A DNA stretch of 41,326 nt, from positions 1 to 41,326 of the IMG/VR virus record IMGVR_UViG_3300034105_001000, one strand, 5' to 3'. Positions within the stretch are counted from its first letter, which is position 1; each line of letters opens with the position of its first letter. Under the pieces are notes generated by a model that did no database searches, was not told the DNA's origin, and saw only the letters and a list, made by a program, of their open reading frames with translations. The stretch comes from a virus. The translations under genes were made by a program, and so were the position numbers. Shown one piece after another: positions 9,201-16,805 of the stretch.

Positions 9201-11222
9201 AATAAAATACCCGTCTTGTTTAGGGATAAATGCTATCTGTGTAAAAGGAGCAATTATTGAATATTCACCATCTTCAAACCTGTATCTATAACTAAATCTA
9301 ACAAATTTGTCTTCTAAAAATTGAGTATTGCCATTATATGAAGGATCTAAATATGGATTTATAGTAGTGTTATTGGGAAGGTAGGGGCTTACCGCATCGT
9401 ACATAGAAGTTTCATATAATCCAGCGGCTGTATTTTTTATATCAGTTAATGTGCCTCCGTATGGCAGTGTATACAAGGACGGACCTTTAACATTTATAGG
9501 TTGTTGAGGAACTGTGCGCTCGTAACTAATTGATGTATCCGTAACCGCTGTAACCACGAACGACCCCCTATAGCCAATAATCCCGTTTATAGTTATAGGT
9601 AATTCACGTGTTATGCTTCCTTTTGGGGTAGCAAGACTATATGTAAATGTATTAGAAGACGGAACTGAGGTAACCGTATATGTGCCCTCATACCCAGAAA
9701 GCGGTCCATTAGTTCCAATATTTACAGTTTGGCCTTGTAATATATAATGTTCGTTAGATGTGGTTACCGTAACGGTATTCGCATACCATGAAAAAGTTTT
9801 AGATGTATATAGATACGGAATGGCTACCGTTATTATTCGGCCAACGGGTATGTCATGAGGCGTAGTTGTAGTTAAGGTTGCTATATTTGAACTCCATGTT
9901 GCGCTTGATACAGAGAATACGGTAGGATAAATAACAACTGTAGATTGCTGCCCAGCAGGGTCTACTAGTCCAGTAATAGTAGTCCTGCCAATGCCTAAAG
10001 TTCCCCCAAGAGGAAGTGGCGAGGGTGTTGCGGTTATATTAGAACCTACTCGTACGTAGGACAAATTAGGAGCAGGTGTATAAACCAAAGTTACAATTCC
10101 GGTATAGGAAGGATTTGGCATCGCTGCTTGCTGAAATACGCTGCTTAACGATCCCTGTCCAATTAATAAGGATGTAGTTAAATCAGTTTGACGAAATAAA
10201 TCAATAGGCAGTACTGGGCTTAATTTTGATACAGATATTTGGTCTTCAGTCGTATAATAAGTAGGAATAGGGTCTTTATTAGGGTTTGCTTTGTCAACGT
10301 TTATTCTTCTTGGCTGATTTCTATTATCCGTAAAAAAAAGCAATCCTTCAATTAAATTAACTCCTAGTATTAAGTTTAATGTAGAAAAGTTTAAGAAAGC
10401 CCCTTGTACTAACATTACGCTAGAGTTATTTATAGTATTATAACTATAAATAAAATTATTTGAAAATGGACTATTGAATGTTAGCGTGGCTCCAACCGCT
10501 AAAGATAAGGATTTATTAAATGTTACGCTAGGGTTAGATCCGTTAATGTCTGTTGTATTCGTAACAGTTATTACCTCAGTTATACCAGGACCGGTCACTA
10601 TTGCTTCAATTAAGTCTGTATTTGGCAAAGAATCAAGCCTCCATTGTCTTTTTGCTACAATGGTGGCCGTTCCGCCCACTCCAGATGTAACATTTGCCGA
10701 AACTTTTTCATATGAAAATGTATTATATGAAGGTACGGCTATAATTGTATAAGTACCATTGAATACGTTATTAGTAACTCCTGAAATAGTTATTACATCA
10801 CCTACGTTTACAATAGATCCAACTCCAATTCCCCAAGTAATAGTGGCTATATTCCCAATTAAAGAAGCGCTTGTGACTGATTCAGTTAAATATGGATTAT
10901 AAAGGCTTAAAGGCACTACACCTGTACCATATATTTTAGGTTGGTAAGTTGACCTTGTGTTTGAAGTTAAAAATAAATATATATTATCGGATGCTTTATC
11001 GGCATAAGAACCTATACATTGTAAATTGGTTGATCCAGTAATATCATTATAATTAACAACATTTTGGTTGCCTAATACGCTTTGTAACACACCAATATTA
11101 TTTCCTTCCGCTGTATTAACCTGAATATTCCAAGCATCTTGGTATTCGTTATTAGGTATAAGTCTATCATCTAAATCTTTATTCATTTTAGATGATAAAA
11201 AGCTATTTTTAACTTCTGCCAT
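6210..11222 (-). CDS. Giant tail-hub/stabilisation protein with inserted beta modules
   Basis: At 1670 residues this is the largest protein in the window. The N-terminus (MAEVKNSFLSSKMNKDLDDR, then LIPNNEYQDAWNIQV) and the middle (about residues 640-1000, with YSYKIVIKQTQQEYYNIYLPG) look like a conserved phage tail-hub core. The core is interrupted by related beta modules with the pattern 'G-TYTV--V-S-NTF-Y' at about residues 115-190, 440-477, 481-534, 540-572 and 1070-1128. The last 450 residues resemble immunoglobulin/cadherin-like surface domains and may contact the host. The gene follows the connector protein at 11229 with a 6-bp gap. It is beta-rich, with no catalytic motif or membrane segment seen. 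The structural role is firm from context, while the individual domain names are inferred. Confidence 0.65.
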   Translation of the reverse strand: MAEVKNSFLSSKMNKDLDDRLIPNNEYQDAWNIQVNTAEGNNIGVLQSVLGNQNVVNYNDITGSTNLQCIGSYADKASDNIYLFLTSNTRSTYQPKIYGTGVVPLSLYNPYLTESVTSASLIGNIATITWGIGVGSIVNVGDVITISGVTNNVFNGTYTIIAVPSYNTFSYEKVSANVTSGVGGTATIVAKRQWRLDSLPNTDLIEAIVTGPGITEVITVTNTTDINGSNPSVTFNKSLSLAVGATLTFNSPFSNNFIYSYNTINNSSVMLVQGAFLNFSTLNLILGVNLIEGLLFFTDNRNQPRRINVDKANPNKDPIPTYYTTEDQISVSKLSPVLPIDLFRQTDLTTSLLIGQGSLSSVFQQAAMPNPSYTGIVTLVYTPAPNLSYVRVGSNITATPSPLPLGGTLGIGRTTITGLVDPAGQQSTVVIYPTVFSVSSATWSSNIATLTTTTPHDIPVGRIITVAIPYLYTSKTFSWYANTVTVTTSNEHYILQGQTVNIGTNGPLSGYEGTYTVTSVPSSNTFTYSLATPKGSITRELPITINGIIGYRGSFVVTAVTDTSISYERTVPQQPINVKGPSLYTLPYGGTLTDIKNTAAGLYETSMYDAVSPYLPNNTTINPYLDPSYNGNTQFLEDKFVRFSYRYRFEDGEYSIIAPFTQIAFIPKQDGYFIYDGSTSPTIDNEADTYRSTIVDFMENKVNKVILQIPLLAAAKDLAPTCKVSDIEILYKNSNTLSVDVVDVVSIDDGDAFWDTENKIYKYTYTGEKPFRTLPERELIRVSDKTPIKALTQEAVSNRIVYGNYQDKFYYPKALNFNAGFSNKSSFDPLIKYSDKNGNEYGSSIKEYPNHSIKQNRNYQVGVVLCDKFGRESGVIVSSSSNSGTFSIPYLSSSDVGSILEWPGLSIKVSFNSKIEPATKDTTINWPGLYNGDPTSIDYNPLGWYSYKIVIKQTQQEYYNIYLPGIMAAYPNNTSLEIGKTSHIALLNDNINKVPADLITVGPTQRQFRSDAVLFTRVQNNTTAAGNAQYYPSDTNSTVNTIADLNSMFFSSQESSITLNNTVYLVNGTNAGLTITVASVTGLAVGMTVTITAGNGAFADGTYVVSIDAGSNTFVVSATPTATLGGSTIRAVMLIPYIGYDSFYTYNSNPLIARISTKNQIGIPARTAGGSPLTLQKLAVMETLPVESKLDIYWETSTSGLISELNTAIDAGVPSGRIVLLDNWGFYLNENSNIDTDVIPNSGYFVFKDNTDTIIAPISVSINDARFTVYAVAGSSNTQWKVKTNSLFVFEPNNDYNLFTFTITATQTGYTFTKKITNNLLTNSEPSFTITPPIVSGIPTITAILNQTNLFTFYAQNGTNTANSDINKAIGLTYSVRNGVGDWNKFNMQTFTDSNGLRAGRLTSSSALYDNYYITIDVSDAGSLLDSVDIKIVYPPTPTSVNFYGNFTGSFAPFDWKTYSILNQATNSESINGYFQILGNSKWYIHSWVYLATSNVDHSEDVSFSIPTEDLNNAGVTAQSYGVGKRVVSSFKDGSYFVAQPGSPNTNFYLKFTTPQGGGNRAGIWCTEAEKGPWLITNLFPPATGSTRLQIVLSSPYPPDIASGDKYNISNLLMSNGKTNADLGIPADGNIVIQGWSTNNGLYNIYFLPSFTPIEPFGSVFTGTVTKGWV

Positions 11223-11228
11223 TTTTGT

Positions 11229-12440
11229 TTAATGTTTAATCCATTTATATTGACCGCGTAATACCTTAGTAAATTCTTCTAACTTAATATTAGATAACCG
11301 TAATTTAGCATTCCTTAGTTTAGCAAATTTTTCTTGTTTTAGTCTTTGCACTACATATTCAGGTTGATTTGCGCGAGTTGACAAAATAGCATGAAGTATG
11401 TAAGCATACATTGCTTCCTCCGCTATTTTAGGTACTTTAGTGTCTAAATCATAGGCTAATCCATCTGAAATATATTCTAATAAAATTAGTGATCCAACCA
11501 ATTCGCTGCTAAAAGATATTTTGCCTTCTCTATCGTTAATGATAAATGTGCCATTAAAGTTAGCATTAGAAGTGTCCATTCCGTATCTTTGTCCTAAATG
11601 ATTGTATGTATTAGAATCTCCATTGCTAAAGTTTAAATCATTTACGCGGGTTTTATTTTTATTTTCGGATGGGTTTGATTCTTTCCATCGTTCTTCAATT
11701 ATAGAGGTCCCGGTTATATTTGCGTCAAATGTATCCTGTATAGGTATGCCCTCGGTATCCTGTATAGGGATTGTATATGGAGAACCATTTAACATTCCAG
11801 GATATATTATATGTTTTACACCATTTGAATCAATACGGGAGATCCTAACGTAGTTCACATAGTCCTGTGGTATAATAACATTTAAGTTAGGCGGTATAGT
11901 TAATTCTTGGGACTTTATGCTTTTTAATGTATCATAGCTAAACTCCTGCATTGCACGTTTAGCATGAAATATTACATCTGTTCTTTTAACATCCGAAACT
12001 AATTTTCCGGCTCCAACGTATGCAATAAGAAAGTTATTTATAATATCGTCTAGGGTAGTGTAAGCATAACTGCCATAGTTTTCCTCAACTACGGTTCCAT
12101 ATGCATTATTATCCCCGTATTTACCTCCTTCTAATCTTTTTAATTGTACTAAATAAATATCATTTACAGTTGCTCCGCTTGTTAACGTAACAATACCATT
12201 AACGACACTTGATATACGAGGGTTTGTTGGGAATAATACTTCTGTAAAATCAAAACCGTTATTCGTACTTTTGTAAAATTTAAAATTATTTAATTCGTAG
12301 TTATCATTATCCGTATCAGACGTTTTCCAAATAAGAGCAGTATCAAATCCGCCAAAATTAAATATAGTTTGACCCGAAGTAGCAATAATACTTTTTGCTC
12401 CCTCGTAATATTGTCTATTAGTTTCTGTAATTAAACTCAT
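11229..12440 (-). CDS. Head-tail connector / tail-ring protein
   Basis: A 403-residue protein. Residues about 130-215 contain DDIINNFLIAYVGAGKLVSD, RTDVIFHAKRAMQEFSYDTL and IIPQDYVNYVRISRID. This block is typical of the conserved ring/adaptor proteins (P22 gp4-like, 'tail tubular') found after the capsid gene in crAss-like and marine Bacteroidota phages. A beta-rich N-terminal region (residues 20-110) precedes it, and an Arg/Lys-rich helix closes the protein. It lies 6 bp downstream of the other connector gene (12447-13157) and 6 bp upstream of the hub gene, which fits a ring between portal and hub. Its structural class is fairly sure, the exact ring assignment less so. Confidence 0.7.
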   Translation of the reverse strand: MSLITETNRQYYEGAKSIIATSGQTIFNFGGFDTALIWKTSDTDNDNYELNNFKFYKSTNNGFDFTEVLFPTNPRISSVVNGIVTLTSGATVNDIYLVQLKRLEGGKYGDNNAYGTVVEENYGSYAYTTLDDIINNFLIAYVGAGKLVSDVKRTDVIFHAKRAMQEFSYDTLKSIKSQELTIPPNLNVIIPQDYVNYVRISRIDSNGVKHIIYPGMLNGSPYTIPIQDTEGIPIQDTFDANITGTSIIEERWKESNPSENKNKTRVNDLNFSNGDSNTYNHLGQRYGMDTSNANFNGTFIINDREGKISFSSELVGSLILLEYISDGLAYDLDTKVPKIAEEAMYAYILHAILSTRANQPEYVVQRLKQEKFAKLRNAKLRLSNIKLEEFTKVLRGQYKWIKH

Positions 12441-12446
12441 TTGTTA

Positions 12447-13157
12447 TTATGATTTTGAATTAACTTGTTCGTTTTGTATTTGTTGAGCAGCAACTTGTAT
12501 TAGGCCCACGTCTTGAATTATAACACCTGAATACATTAATATTCTAATTATTATATTTGCTTGTTCTGATATATGTAATTCAAAGTCAATACTGGGAGAC
12601 TCTGTATCTGTAGTGGGAGTAAAAATATACTGATAATTTGATGATTGGTTTGTAGTAAAATTCCATGCAGGATCTACTAGTTTTCTTAAATAATTGACTG
12701 AAACACCAGTAGTTATTGTAATTGGATATACCTTAATCAAATTATTTTCATATAAGTATATCGGGTAAGCCTCAGATGGTTTCGTTAGTTTTGACTTATT
12801 AAGATCATAAAATTCATTTCTTTGAACACGTTGTATTTCGGTTTCATTGTATATTACACTACCTAGTTCACGCGTATTATTAGGCGCTGTAAATACGCCT
12901 AGTGTTCCGCCTCCTGGAATTGCGCTTGTTTTAAATATTGCAATTTTTTCATCTAAAAGTTTAACACGATCAGCATAATCTAAATCAGTTTGCGGAACTC
13001 TAAGTAATTGGTTTAAGTCATCAAAATATTTATTAAATATCTCAAGTTGCACTTGCGCTGCTGTCTTATTAAATTCATCAGGAGTCATATAACCTCTCTG
13101 CTCTTTGTTAAGTATTAATAAGACTGTTCTATAAACTGTATCTACACTTACTGCCAT
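12447..13157 (-). CDS. Head-tail connector / ring protein
   Basis: A 236-residue protein opening MAVSVDTVYRTVLLILNKEQ, followed by an alpha-helical segment (RGYMTPDEFNKTAAQVQLEI). This opening matches a family of small ring or neck proteins seen downstream of the capsid in uncultured marine phages. The remainder is mixed alpha/beta and ends with a helix rich in Gln/Ile. It follows a 77-bp gap that contains a 7-bp perfect inverted repeat (13183-13214). It sits 6 bp upstream of the next connector gene, and the two are clearly co-transcribed. Family membership is remembered and was not tested. Confidence 0.65.
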   Translation of the reverse strand: MAVSVDTVYRTVLLILNKEQRGYMTPDEFNKTAAQVQLEIFNKYFDDLNQLLRVPQTDLDYADRVKLLDEKIAIFKTSAIPGGGTLGVFTAPNNTRELGSVIYNETEIQRVQRNEFYDLNKSKLTKPSEAYPIYLYENNLIKVYPITITTGVSVNYLRKLVDPAWNFTTNQSSNYQYIFTPTTDTESPSIDFELHISEQANIIIRILMYSGVIIQDVGLIQVAAQQIQNEQVNSKS

Positions 13158-13182
13158 TTGTTATGTTTATTATAATAAATAA

Positions 13183-13214
13183 GCGGATACTGCAGTTTTA
13201 TTTACAATATCCGC
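13183..13214 (-). terminator. Inverted repeat between two structural genes (possible weak terminator)
   Basis: GCGGATA at 13183-13189 pairs perfectly with TATCCGC at 13208-13214 around an 18-base loop. On the leftward strand the hairpin follows the 254-aa gene and is trailed by TTATTTATTATAAT rather than a clean U-run. It could be a weak terminator, an RNA-processing site or an mRNA-stabilising end. It lies 26 bases upstream of the next start codon. Confidence 0.4.
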
Positions 13215-13234
13215 CTACATATTAGTATTACGTA

Positions 13235-13999
13235 TTATTTAAGTTTTTTCTCTATTGACTTAAAGACTTCCGTCCCTTCATCTGTTTTGAAAAATGCGGC
13301 CATTGCTGAGAATGGATTTTCATCAAATGGCACTGTCATTAATTTTTTATCATTAGTTCCCCAGGTAAATGTACGCTGGTCTTGCGAAAGTTTTATAATG
13401 CCTGCTTCAGATGCCCGAATTGCTAAATTACGGAGTTGTACGTTATCGTCATTAGCTAATTCTAAGAATAAACCAGGGTTGCTTTTAGCAAATAATAACA
13501 AATCTCTTTTTAGCTCCTTAGAGGTCATCGATGTAACCTTAGAACCCAGTTCAACTCTTAGTATTGCTTCTGCTTGGTCAATTTCAATATTCATTGCCAT
13601 ATTGAGGGCATTGATTTCTAATTCTAAATCTTCTAATTCATCAATTGCGTCTGCAGCAAAGTCTAATTCTTTATACTTTCTGTTTAATAATGGATGATAA
13701 ATAGATAATAGTTTTTGTAAATTTTGTTTTTCTTTTGGAACAGTTAGTGAGCCATTTTCAAATGTAATATGCCCCATTGTAACTTCTCCCTTTTGTTCTT
13801 CAACTAATGGACTATGCTGATTTGTCGCATATCTTAATTCTTTTTGTTTTTCATTTACTTCATCAAACCATAATAATGGAAATCTAGCAGAATGTCTTGA
13901 AGATATTGTATATGTTAAAGGATTATGTAGCCCAGTTAATATGTAAGTTCTATTTTTTATTTCCCATTTAGGGGTTTGTTCAGTTTGTGTTTTTGACAT
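13235..13999 (-). CDS. Conserved virion-region protein downstream of the capsid gene
   Basis: A 254-residue soluble protein. A short beta-rich N-terminal part (residues 10-90, including GHITFENGSLTVPKEKQNLQ) is followed by helices rich in Glu/Leu/Ala. The C-terminal region ends TFTWGTNDKKLMTVPFDENP. This layout is familiar from phage proteins encoded next to capsid genes, where a short ITFENG-type strand precedes a HP-x-N-x-Y helix, but I know no function for it. Roles as a capsid cargo, decoration or completion protein are all possible. It starts behind the strong capsid terminator (14021-14070). Its leader shares a 15-base string with the scaffold gene's leader, so it may have its own initiation signal. 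Confidence 0.55.
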   Translation of the reverse strand: MSKTQTEQTPKWEIKNRTYILTGLHNPLTYTISSRHSARFPLLWFDEVNEKQKELRYATNQHSPLVEEQKGEVTMGHITFENGSLTVPKEKQNLQKLLSIYHPLLNRKYKELDFAADAIDELEDLELEINALNMAMNIEIDQAEAILRVELGSKVTSMTSKELKRDLLLFAKSNPGLFLELANDDNVQLRNLAIRASEAGIIKLSQDQRTFTWGTNDKKLMTVPFDENPFSAMAAFFKTDEGTEVFKSIEKKLK

Positions 14000-14020
14000 G
14001 ATATAATATGATTAATTGAT

Positions 14021-14070
14021 TTTTAAAAAGCAAAGGTTACCCCCGCGATTACAGCAGGGGTAAAATTTGC
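14021..14070 (-). terminator. Strong terminator after the major capsid gene
   Basis: The hairpin spans 14030-14070. An outer stem GCAAA/TTTGC and an inner stem TTACCCC/GGGGTAA are separated by a small GG/AA internal loop. The inner stem extends by GC pairs to a 7-base loop. On the leftward strand it is followed directly by TTTTTAAAA (14021-14029). It lies 17 bases past the capsid stop codon at 14088. This is the clearest intrinsic terminator within the late operon and would set capsid mRNA apart from downstream genes. Confidence 0.8.
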
Positions 14071-14087
14071 AATACTTATATAGATTA

Positions 14088-15539
14088 CTATACTGAAGTA
14101 AACAATACGAAATTGTTAGCTCCTTGAACGCATAAACATCTTTCAGACAAGAAGTTAACCTCCATTGCGTCAAGATCAGATGTGTAAGCTCCTCCAACAG
14201 AACCGATTACCCATGTTTTCATTTTACGGTCATCAGCTTGTGAAGCTCTATAACGAACGTGTAAAAATGGACGACGGATATTAGTTCCTAATTGTTGGTC
14301 ATATACTGTAGATGTTCCAGCAGGAATAAGCACTCCTTCAATACCTGATTTTGCAACGGCTCCTCTTGTAGAAGCGTCATTTAGGTATTTCCAGTCAGTT
14401 TTGTAGAAATCGTAAGATCCTCTACGGAAACCTGTAAATCCTAAGTTAAGAGACATTTGCTCAGAGTTTTCGAACAAACCATAAGCAACACCCCCAGCAC
14501 CACCAGAAGATAAATTAGCTAACATATCGTCAAACTCAAGAGAAGTAGATCGGTTCAAGAAAAGCATGTTCTCTTCAATTGCTCCTTGAGTATCTAAGTT
14601 TTTCAGAATTGAATCAAATTCTCCCAATCCACCAGAAGCTGTAAAGTTTGTTACTTCATTTCCTCTTGCTTGAACTGCAGCAAATAAACCTTCAGTACCT
14701 TTTTTACCAGCGCTATATGCACCAGAAGCAACTCCACCACCGATATCAGCACTTGCTAATTCGCCTTCAACAACTGCCATTTCTAAATAATCTTCAAAAC
14801 GCAATCTAGTTTCAGATTCTGCTTTAAGATACCATAAGAATCCATTTGCACCAGCTTCTGTAGCAACTTCAACCCACCCGATTTGAGCAGTATCAGAACC
14901 ACTAACTACATATTTATTACGGATAATAATAGGAGAGTTAGAGAACTGAGTGAATGAAGGCTCAATGCTATTGTACTCTGAACTTGGCAATGAAGATCCT
15001 TTAGCATATTCAGAACCGTAAACAAAGATTTTCAAAGCGTCGTCGCCATCTGCGAAACCAGCTCCAGCTAATGTAGCTGCTGTGTAAGGAGCAACAGTCA
15101 AAGCCCCAGTAACTTTATCACTTGCAGTTACAACAGCTTTTACTTCTAAACCTGTGCTAGGTTTGATAATTACGATTGTTTGGTTTATAGAAATAACGTT
15201 TTGAACTAAAGTTTTTCCGCTACCTCCAACAGGGATTAACAAAGTATTACCAGCTGCACTTACAGTTGCTACATTGTTATAAGCAATATGTAATCTGTTT
15301 TGTTCTGACCAGATAACCTGATCTGATTGCATAGGCATTTCAGCACCTACCATACGTAAGAAACCAGAAAGAGTTCTGTTTCCAAAACGCTCTACTTCTT
15401 GTTCGTAGATTTCTGGTAAATATTGTTTAGCGAATGTTTGACCACCAGAAGCGGCATCAAATGTTAAATAGTTTGTATCTAAAGCTTGTTGCTTTTGAGA
15501 CGGGATAATTGATCCAAAAGTAGGCGTGATATTAGCCAT
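14088..15539 (-). CDS. Major capsid protein
   Basis: A 483-residue protein starting MANITPTFGSIIPSQKQQAL. It builds the icosahedral shell and is presumed to have the HK97 fold. Support comes from its place directly after portal and scaffold genes, its size, and its composition: even, Gly/Ala/Ser-rich and free of membrane segments. It also has a capsid-like N-terminal helix (KQYLPEIYEQEVERFGNRTL, residues about 38-57), and its C-terminal region (HVRYRASQADDRKMKTWVIG) is typical of capsid P-domains. The gene has its own terminator just behind it, which fits high expression. It uses TAG as stop, showing that TAG is not recoded here. The gap to the scaffold gene is 17 bp. Confidence 0.85.
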   Translation of the reverse strand: MANITPTFGSIIPSQKQQALDTNYLTFDAASGGQTFAKQYLPEIYEQEVERFGNRTLSGFLRMVGAEMPMQSDQVIWSEQNRLHIAYNNVATVSAAGNTLLIPVGGSGKTLVQNVISINQTIVIIKPSTGLEVKAVVTASDKVTGALTVAPYTAATLAGAGFADGDDALKIFVYGSEYAKGSSLPSSEYNSIEPSFTQFSNSPIIIRNKYVVSGSDTAQIGWVEVATEAGANGFLWYLKAESETRLRFEDYLEMAVVEGELASADIGGGVASGAYSAGKKGTEGLFAAVQARGNEVTNFTASGGLGEFDSILKNLDTQGAIEENMLFLNRSTSLEFDDMLANLSSGGAGGVAYGLFENSEQMSLNLGFTGFRRGSYDFYKTDWKYLNDASTRGAVAKSGIEGVLIPAGTSTVYDQQLGTNIRRPFLHVRYRASQADDRKMKTWVIGSVGGAYTSDLDAMEVNFLSERCLCVQGANNFVLFTSV

Positions 15540-15556
15540 AATTTTTTAATTTAGTG

Positions 15557-16774
15557 TTAAAATTTTCTTGTTTGTATTCTCAGTTTTGAAGAATCAACGC
15601 CATTGACTGCTTTAACACGCATTCCGTTAACAAATAATTCTCCTGAACTAGTTTGTCTAGGTTCAGTTGAAATGTTATTAGACTTTGCGACAACTTCTTT
15701 TATTGCGTCGGCTTTACCCTGTTCGTAAAAGTGTTTTGCAATTGTGTCAACATTATCAGCGGCATACATAGCTTTGTGATATCCTTTCAAATCTACAACA
15801 TCTCCTTTATCATTTAAGAACTTCTTAACTAGGTTAGTTATATTTGATTGTTTATCTGCTACAACATCTTTATTAGCGACTCCATATCTAAAACTTTTAT
15901 CTCCCAAATTAAAATCAAAACCTTTGAAATCTTGGTTAAATAAGTTTTTAGTGTCATCTTTAAATTTTGAATGTTGCAACTCCACCATTTGCTGCTCTTC
16001 ATTATAGCGGTTAAAAAAGTCATTTGCTTTTTGTTGGTCTTGTGTAATACCAGGTCTCAACTTGATTTCCTCGTAATATTTACTTTTAAGTCCGTCTAAA
16101 AAGGTTCTTGCTTTTGCAACCTCTTCTTTGAAAGCGAGTTTCTTTTTACGTATATCTCGCTCTTCATCCAGCTCTTCATCATATTCAAAGTTATCTTCCA
16201 TAAGGAATTCAATCTCTTCATTATCTAAATGCGGACGTGTTTTTTTATAATATTCCTTTAATAAGGTTTCGTTATTTATATTTGAGTAATCTGCGTTAAG
16301 CCTAACATAATCATTAATATCTCCGCCTGTTTCTTCCATAAAAGAAATAAGTTTCTCTATGTTTTCAGGTAATGGTTTTCCAGAATACTCTGATGCCTTT
16401 ATTGCGTCATTTGCTTCCTTTGTTAGGTTAGTTGTTTCTTGGCGAATCTCCTCTTCAGTAATTTCATTTATTACAGTTACTTCTTCTTCTTGACTGGTAA
16501 CGATTTTAGATTCTTCGTTTCCTTGGACCACTTCTTGCAGTCCCACTTGGGACCCTTCGCTGCCCAACATGCTTTCATTTGTGTTTTGCTCTTGAACGGC
16601 ATCTTGTGTTTCTGTTTCGTTAGTAATAAATACTTTTGTTACTTCTGGCTCAACTGTTGGAGCAGGTTCTGAGCTACTAATTGTAACCTTTGTAACCTGA
16701 TCGACTTTGTTTAGCTTTTTAGGGGTCTGTTTTTTTACTTTAAACGCTCCCTCCGTTTTAATTTCTTCTGACAT
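15557..16774 (-). CDS. Capsid scaffolding protein (putative)
   Basis: A 405-residue, strongly acidic protein without recognisable catalytic residues. Residues about 20-130 are low-complexity Glu/Thr/Val/Gln (EPEVTKVFITNETETQDAVQ), and residues 180-270 form charged coiled coil. The C-terminal tail is basic and compact (MRVKAVNGVDSSKLRIQTRK), as expected of the shell-binding end of a scaffold. Position supports this strongly: it lies between portal (32 bp upstream) and major capsid protein (17 bp downstream). No protease motif was seen, so prohead maturation may rely on another protein. Confidence 0.7.
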   Translation of the reverse strand: MSEEIKTEGAFKVKKQTPKKLNKVDQVTKVTISSSEPAPTVEPEVTKVFITNETETQDAVQEQNTNESMLGSEGSQVGLQEVVQGNEESKIVTSQEEEVTVINEITEEEIRQETTNLTKEANDAIKASEYSGKPLPENIEKLISFMEETGGDINDYVRLNADYSNINNETLLKEYYKKTRPHLDNEEIEFLMEDNFEYDEELDEERDIRKKKLAFKEEVAKARTFLDGLKSKYYEEIKLRPGITQDQQKANDFFNRYNEEQQMVELQHSKFKDDTKNLFNQDFKGFDFNLGDKSFRYGVANKDVVADKQSNITNLVKKFLNDKGDVVDLKGYHKAMYAADNVDTIAKHFYEQGKADAIKEVVAKSNNISTEPRQTSSGELFVNGMRVKAVNGVDSSKLRIQTRKF

Positions 16775-16805
16775 GATATAATATTATAAGATTGATTGGT
16801 AAAAT

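Noticed and set aside
14012-14197. A 61-residue leftward frame over the capsid end and terminator.
   Set aside because: It overlaps the capsid gene's conserved C-terminus in another frame and runs through the terminator hairpin.
14088-15539. Stop-codon recoding of TAG, known in some crAss-like phages.
   Set aside because: The capsid gene and the 47-aa early gene end at TAG at sensible lengths, and no gene needs TAG to be read through.
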